Shown here piece by piece: positions 60,281 through 64,000 of a stretch of DNA of 64,000 bases. Below the pieces are notes generated by a model, which was not told the DNA's origin, made no database searches, and saw only the letters and a list, made by a program, of their open reading frames with translations. Every line of letters begins with the position of its first letter. Within the stretch, counting starts at the first letter, position 1. Source of the DNA: CAUJIW01 sp963205175 (GTDB lineage: Bacteria; Pseudomonadota; Alphaproteobacteria; Sphingomonadales; Sphingomonadaceae); NCBI GenBank assembly GCA_041060555.1, contig JBEUDS010000010.1. One strand, given 5' to 3'. The position numbers and the translations under genes were made by a program.

Positions 60281-63200
60281 ATGTCCATTCTTACCGCGCT
60301 TCACCACGTCACCCGCTATCTCTACGACCGACCGGTGGCGCTGGGGCCTCAGCTGATCCGGCTGCGGCCGGCGCCGCACTGCCGCACCCGGGTGCCGAGT
60401 TACGCGCTGAAGGTGGTGCCGGAAAACCATTTCGTGAACTGGCAGCAGGACCCGCACGGCAACTGGCTGGCCCGCTTCGTGTTTCCGGAAAAGACCACCG
60501 AGTTCAGCATCGAGGTCGACCTGCTGGCCGACATGGCGGTGGTCAACCCGTTCGACTTTTTCATCGAGGAGTATGCCGAGGCCTTCCCCTTCGACTATGC
60601 GCCGGAGCTGAAGGCCGATCTTGCCCCCTATCTCGAACCGGCGACACCGCTGACGCCGAAACTGGAAGCCTATCTCGCCAGCCTGGAGCGCGCGGCGCCC
60701 AGCACCGTCAACTTCCTGGTCGCGCTGAACCAGCGGCTGCAGCAGGACATCCGCTACGTCATCCGCATGGAGCATGGCGTGCAGGCGCCGGAGGAGACGC
60801 TGAGCCTGGCTTCCGGCTCGTGCCGCGATTCCGCCTGGCTGCTGGTGGAGCTGCTGCGCCGGCTGGGGCTCGCCGCCCGCTTCGTCTCCGGCTACCTGAT
60901 CCAGCTGAAGCCCGATCTCAAGGCGCTCGACGGCCCGGCCGGCACCGACCACGACTTCACCGACCTGCACGCCTGGACCGAGGTCTATCTGCCCGGCGCC
61001 GGCTGGATCGGGCTCGATCCCACCTCCGGCCTGATGTGCGGCGAGGGCCATCTGCCGCTGGCGGCGACGCCGCACTACCGTTCCGCCGCGCCGATCAGCG
61101 GCATGGTCGACAGTGCCCAGGTGGATTTCCATTTCGAGATGCGGGTCGCCCGCATCGCCGAGAAGCCGCGCGTCACCGCGCCGTTCTCCGACGAGGCGTG
61201 GGCGGCGCTCGACGCGCTGGGCCGTCAGGTCGACGCCGATCTGGTCCGTCATGACGTCAGACTGACCATGGGCGGCGAGCCGACGTTCGTCTCCATCGAC
61301 GACTATCAGGCGCCGGAGTGGAATACCGCTGCCGTCGGCCCGACCAAGCGGGCGCTGGCGGACGATCTGATCCGCCGCCTGCGCGCCCGTTTCGCGCCGG
61401 GCGGCTTCCTGCATTACGGCCAGGGCAAGTGGTACCCGGGCGAATCCCTGCCACGCTGGACCTTCTCGCTGTACTGGCGGCGCGACGGCAAGCCGGTCTG
61501 GCGCAACCCCGAACTGGTGGCCCGCGAGGTGCCGGCGGCGCCCGCCGACGCGGCGGCGGCCGAGGCCTTCACCGCCGAGCTCGCCGACCGGCTGGGCGTC
61601 GGCGCCGGCCATGTGCTGCCGGCCTATGAAGACCCGGCCCACTGGATCCTCAAGGAAGGCGGGCTGCCGGAGAATGTCTCGCCCGACGATTCCCGCCTCG
61701 CCGACCCGGAGGAGCGGGCGCGGATGGCGCGGGTGTTCGGGCGCGGGCTGAGCACCCCGGCCGGTTTCGTGCTGCCGATCCAGCGGTGGAACGCGCAGGG
61801 CCGGGGGCGCTGGGTGAGCGAGAAATGGTCGTTCCGCCGTGGTCCGCTGCTGCTGGTGCCCAGCGACTCGCCGGTGGGCTACCGCTTGCCGTTGGGCGCG
61901 CTGCCGTGGCTGTCGCCCACCGCCTATCCCTATGTGGTCCCCGCCGACCCCAGCGAGACGCGGCCCGACCTGCCGGACCCCGATGCGCTCGCCCAGGCCT
62001 ACCGCCGCACCCGCGCGGCCGGCGCCACCGGCCCGGCGGGCGCCGAGGCCGCCACCATCGTCGAGCAGCAGCTCGGCGGCGGGGCGGTGCGCACCGCCCT
62101 GGCGGTGGAGCCGCGCGACGGCAAGCTGTGCGTGTTCATGCCGCCGGTCGAGCGGCTGGAGGATTATCTCGACCTGCTGGCCGCGGTCGAGGAGACGGCC
62201 GCCGCGCTGGGCCTGCCGGTGCATATCGAGGGCTACCAGCCGCCGCACGACCCGCGCCTCAACGTCATCCGGGTGGCGCCGGACCCCGGCGTCATCGAGG
62301 TCAACATCCACCCGGCCCACAGCTGGGACGAGTGCGTCGCCATCACCACCTGGCTCTACGAGGAGGCCCGCCTGACCCGGCTGGGCACCGACAAGTTCAT
62401 GATCGACGGCCGCCATTGCGGCACCGGCGGTGGCAATCATGTGGTGGTGGGCGGCGCCAGCCCGAACGACAGCCCGTTCCTGCGCCGGCCCGACCTGCTG
62501 AAGAGCCTGGTGCTCTACTGGCAGCGCCATCCCGCCCTGTCCTACCTGTTTTCCGGCCTGTTCATCGGCCCCACCAGCCAGGCGCCGCGCATCGACGAGG
62601 CCCGCCACGACAGCCTCTACGAGCTGGAGATCGCGCTGGCCCGCGTGCCGGCACCGGGCGAGGGCGCGCCGCCGCGCCCGTGGCTGGTCGACCGGCTGCT
62701 GCGCAACCTGCTGGTGGATGTCTCCGGCAACACCCACCGGGCGGAAATCTGCATCGACAAGCTGTTCTCGCCCGACGGGCCGACCGGCCGGCTGGGGCTG
62801 GTGGAGTTCCGCGGCTTCGAGATGCCGCCCGACGCCCGGATGAGTCTGGCCCAGCAGCTGCTGGTGCGCGCACTGATCGCCTGGTTCTGGCGGGAGCCGC
62901 GCAAGGGCGGCTTCACCCGTTGGGGCACCGCGCTCGCCGACCGCTTCATGCTGCCGCATTTCGTCTGGGAAGACCTGCTGGGCGTACTCGCCGACCTCGC
63001 CGGGGCCGGCTACCCGCTCGATCCCGAATGGTTCCGCGCCCAGTGGGAGTTCCGCTTCCCCTTCTATGGCCGGGTCGAGCACGGCGGCGTGGCGCTGGAG
63101 CTGCGCCAGGCGCTGGAGCCGTGGCATGTGCTGGGGGAGGAAGGCGCCATCGGCGGCACCGTGCGCTATGTCGACTCCTCGGTCGAGCGGTTGCAGGTCA

Positions 63201-63601
63201 AGGTCGCCGGCTTCAACCCGGATCGTCACCTCCTCACCTGCAACGGCCGGCGGGTGCCGCTCACCGCCACCGGGCGGACGGGCGACTATGTGGCGGGCGT
63301 GCGCTTCAAGGCCTGGCAGCCGGCCAGCGGCCTGCATCCGACCATCCCGGTGCATGCACCGCTGACGTGCGACATTGTCGATGGCTGGAGCCGCCGGTCG
63401 CTGGGCGGCTGCGTCTACCACGTCGCCCATCCCGGTGGCCGCAACTACGAGACCTTCCCGGTCAACGCCTATGAAGCCGAGGCACGCCGGCTCGCCCGCT
63501 TCCAGGACCACGGCCACACGCCGGGCTTCATCACCCTGCCGCCGGAGGAGCGCGTTAACGAATTTCCGTTAACCTTGGACCTCCGGCGACCAGTCGAGTA
63601 A
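60281..63601 (+). CDS. Transglutaminase-like protein with C-terminal DUF2126
   Basis: The 1106-residue protein starts at 60281 (MSILTALHHVTRYLYDRPVA). The first 90 residues are the bacterial transglutaminase N-terminal domain, followed by a transglutaminase core with Cys181, His230 and Asp246 (SGSCRDSAW, DLHAWTEVY, GLDPTSG). About residues 320-1100 match DUF2126 (VRLTMGGEPTFVSIDDYQAPEW, HCGTGGGNHVVVGG). It lies 10 bp before a circularly permuted ATP-grasp gene, the usual partner. It is thought to act with it on peptide or amino-acid ligation, which is context-based. Confidence 0.92.
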   Translation: MSILTALHHVTRYLYDRPVALGPQLIRLRPAPHCRTRVPSYALKVVPENHFVNWQQDPHGNWLARFVFPEKTTEFSIEVDLLADMAVVNPFDFFIEEYAEAFPFDYAPELKADLAPYLEPATPLTPKLEAYLASLERAAPSTVNFLVALNQRLQQDIRYVIRMEHGVQAPEETLSLASGSCRDSAWLLVELLRRLGLAARFVSGYLIQLKPDLKALDGPAGTDHDFTDLHAWTEVYLPGAGWIGLDPTSGLMCGEGHLPLAATPHYRSAAPISGMVDSAQVDFHFEMRVARIAEKPRVTAPFSDEAWAALDALGRQVDADLVRHDVRLTMGGEPTFVSIDDYQAPEWNTAAVGPTKRALADDLIRRLRARFAPGGFLHYGQGKWYPGESLPRWTFSLYWRRDGKPVWRNPELVAREVPAAPADAAAAEAFTAELADRLGVGAGHVLPAYEDPAHWILKEGGLPENVSPDDSRLADPEERARMARVFGRGLSTPAGFVLPIQRWNAQGRGRWVSEKWSFRRGPLLLVPSDSPVGYRLPLGALPWLSPTAYPYVVPADPSETRPDLPDPDALAQAYRRTRAAGATGPAGAEAATIVEQQLGGGAVRTALAVEPRDGKLCVFMPPVERLEDYLDLLAAVEETAAALGLPVHIEGYQPPHDPRLNVIRVAPDPGVIEVNIHPAHSWDECVAITTWLYEEARLTRLGTDKFMIDGRHCGTGGGNHVVVGGASPNDSPFLRRPDLLKSLVLYWQRHPALSYLFSGLFIGPTSQAPRIDEARHDSLYELEIALARVPAPGEGAPPRPWLVDRLLRNLLVDVSGNTHRAEICIDKLFSPDGPTGRLGLVEFRGFEMPPDARMSLAQQLLVRALIAWFWREPRKGGFTRWGTALADRFMLPHFVWEDLLGVLADLAGAGYPLDPEWFRAQWEFRFPFYGRVEHGGVALELRQALEPWHVLGEEGAIGGTVRYVDSSVERLQVKVAGFNPDRHLLTCNGRRVPLTATGRTGDYVAGVRFKAWQPASGLHPTIPVHAPLTCDIVDGWSRRSLGGCVYHVAHPGGRNYETFPVNAYEAEARRLARFQDHGHTPGFITLPPEERVNEFPLTLDLRRPVE

Positions 63602-63611
63602 GCAAAGTGTC

Positions 63612-64000
63612 ATGAACGGGCCCATGGCGACGCGGCGGGACACGCGCAAGGTTAAGCAGCCGGGCGGCGAACAGCCGGATCTGGCGCCGCTGCTGGCGGC
63701 CTATCGCCCGCTGCCTGGTGTCGCCGACGAGATGATGGACGCGCAAGGCGCCATCCGCCCGCACTGGCGGCCGCTGCTGGAAGCGCTGGCGGCCATGGGT
63801 GGCGTCCAGGTGGCCGCCCGCTTCGAGCGCGCTGATCGCTACCTCAAGGAGTCCGGCGTCTATTACCGCGTCTATGACGAGGCGGGCGGTGGCGAGCGGC
63901 TGTGGCCGCTGAGCCATGTGCCGCTGGTCATCGAGCCCGGCGAGTGGGCGGCGCTGGAGCGCGGGCTGATCCAGCGCGCCGCGCTGCTGGAAACCGTGCT
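63612..64000 (+). CDS. Circularly permuted ATP-grasp type 2 protein, 5' part
   Basis: The frame from ATG 63612 runs off the window after about 129 residues. PLPGVADEMMDAQGAIRPHW, RADRYLKESGVYYRVYDEAG and WPLSHVPLVIEPGEW followed by LIQRAALLE are the conserved N-terminal blocks of the DUF404/DUF407 group, found next to transglutaminases and alpha-E (DUF403) proteins. A later in-frame ATG (63624) is an alternative start. Confidence 0.88.
   Translation, partial: MNGPMATRRDTRKVKQPGGEQPDLAPLLAAYRPLPGVADEMMDAQGAIRPHWRPLLEALAAMGGVQVAARFERADRYLKESGVYYRVYDEAGGGERLWPLSHVPLVIEPGEWAALERGLIQRAALLETV

Noticed and set aside
60278..63517. A 1079-codon open frame opposite the transglutaminase gene
   Set aside because: Repetitive Gly/Arg/Gln-rich composition typical of a shadow frame; the plus strand has clear domains and catalytic residues.

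Overview
The window is high-GC DNA from a Gram-negative bacterium, most likely an alphaproteobacterium of the Rhodospirillales type. This rests on gene order: a DUF3576 lipoprotein gene with leuS-lptE-holA; a TIGR02300 zinc-ribbon gene beside aroA-cmk-rpsA-ihfB; and trpF-trpB-trpA-accD-folC. It also rests on a RibA with a degenerate RibB-like N-terminal half, an ornithine-lipid acyltransferase (OlsB type) and LPS-transport genes. The organism is an inference; no rRNA is present.

Layout. 1-480: remnant of a Fic-family gene next to a perfect 32-bp palindrome. 481-13050: housekeeping genes (holA, lptE, leuS, a DUF3576 lipoprotein, a small outer-membrane barrel protein, a ThiE/TenI-like protein, YggS, an L,D-transpeptidase-like protein, ribA, xthA, infC, an LLM flavin oxidoreductase). 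A candidate small RNA with its own promoter and terminator lies between infC and xthA. A truncated haemoglobin follows at 13050-13532.

13779-39586 is a surface-glycan island of about 26 kb. It starts with dTDP-L-rhamnose synthesis (rfbACDB) and continues with pseudaminic acid synthesis (pseB, pseC, pseF, pseG, a formyltransferase-like gene where pseH is expected, pseI). Next come an oxidoreductase and an AT-richer membrane protein with FG-GAP/VCBS-type repeats. A tightly overlapped operon (about 27.4-34.5 kb) then encodes a GNAT acyltransferase, a GT-B-like protein, two N-acetyl-sugar amidotransferases flanking HisH-like and HisF-like proteins, a KpsC/S-like protein and a hexapeptide acyltransferase. 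It is followed by a PhyH-type dioxygenase, a Wzx-like flippase, an epimerase and two genes on the opposite strand. The island stops at a tRNA-Ala(GGC) gene whose 3' end faces it. Together these genes predict a rhamnose- and pseudaminic-acid-containing glycan with N-formyl and/or acetamidino groups.

39740-50991 is a conserved core block: tRNA-Ala, TIGR02300, aroA, cmk, rpsA with a strong terminator, ihfB, lapA-like, pyrF, trpF, trpB, trpA, accD, folC. 50943-60137 holds a P-type ATPase coupled to olsB, an AmpG-like permease, a Rieske oxygenase, a SlyD-like isomerase, the YifB/ComM ATPase and an aquaporin. The window ends with a large transglutaminase/DUF2126 protein and the start of a circularly permuted ATP-grasp gene, a pair that usually travels together.

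The most interesting part is the glycan-modification module: the HisF-like protein has lost both cyclase aspartates, one amidotransferase has a changed ATP-binding motif, and a formyltransferase takes the place of pseH.
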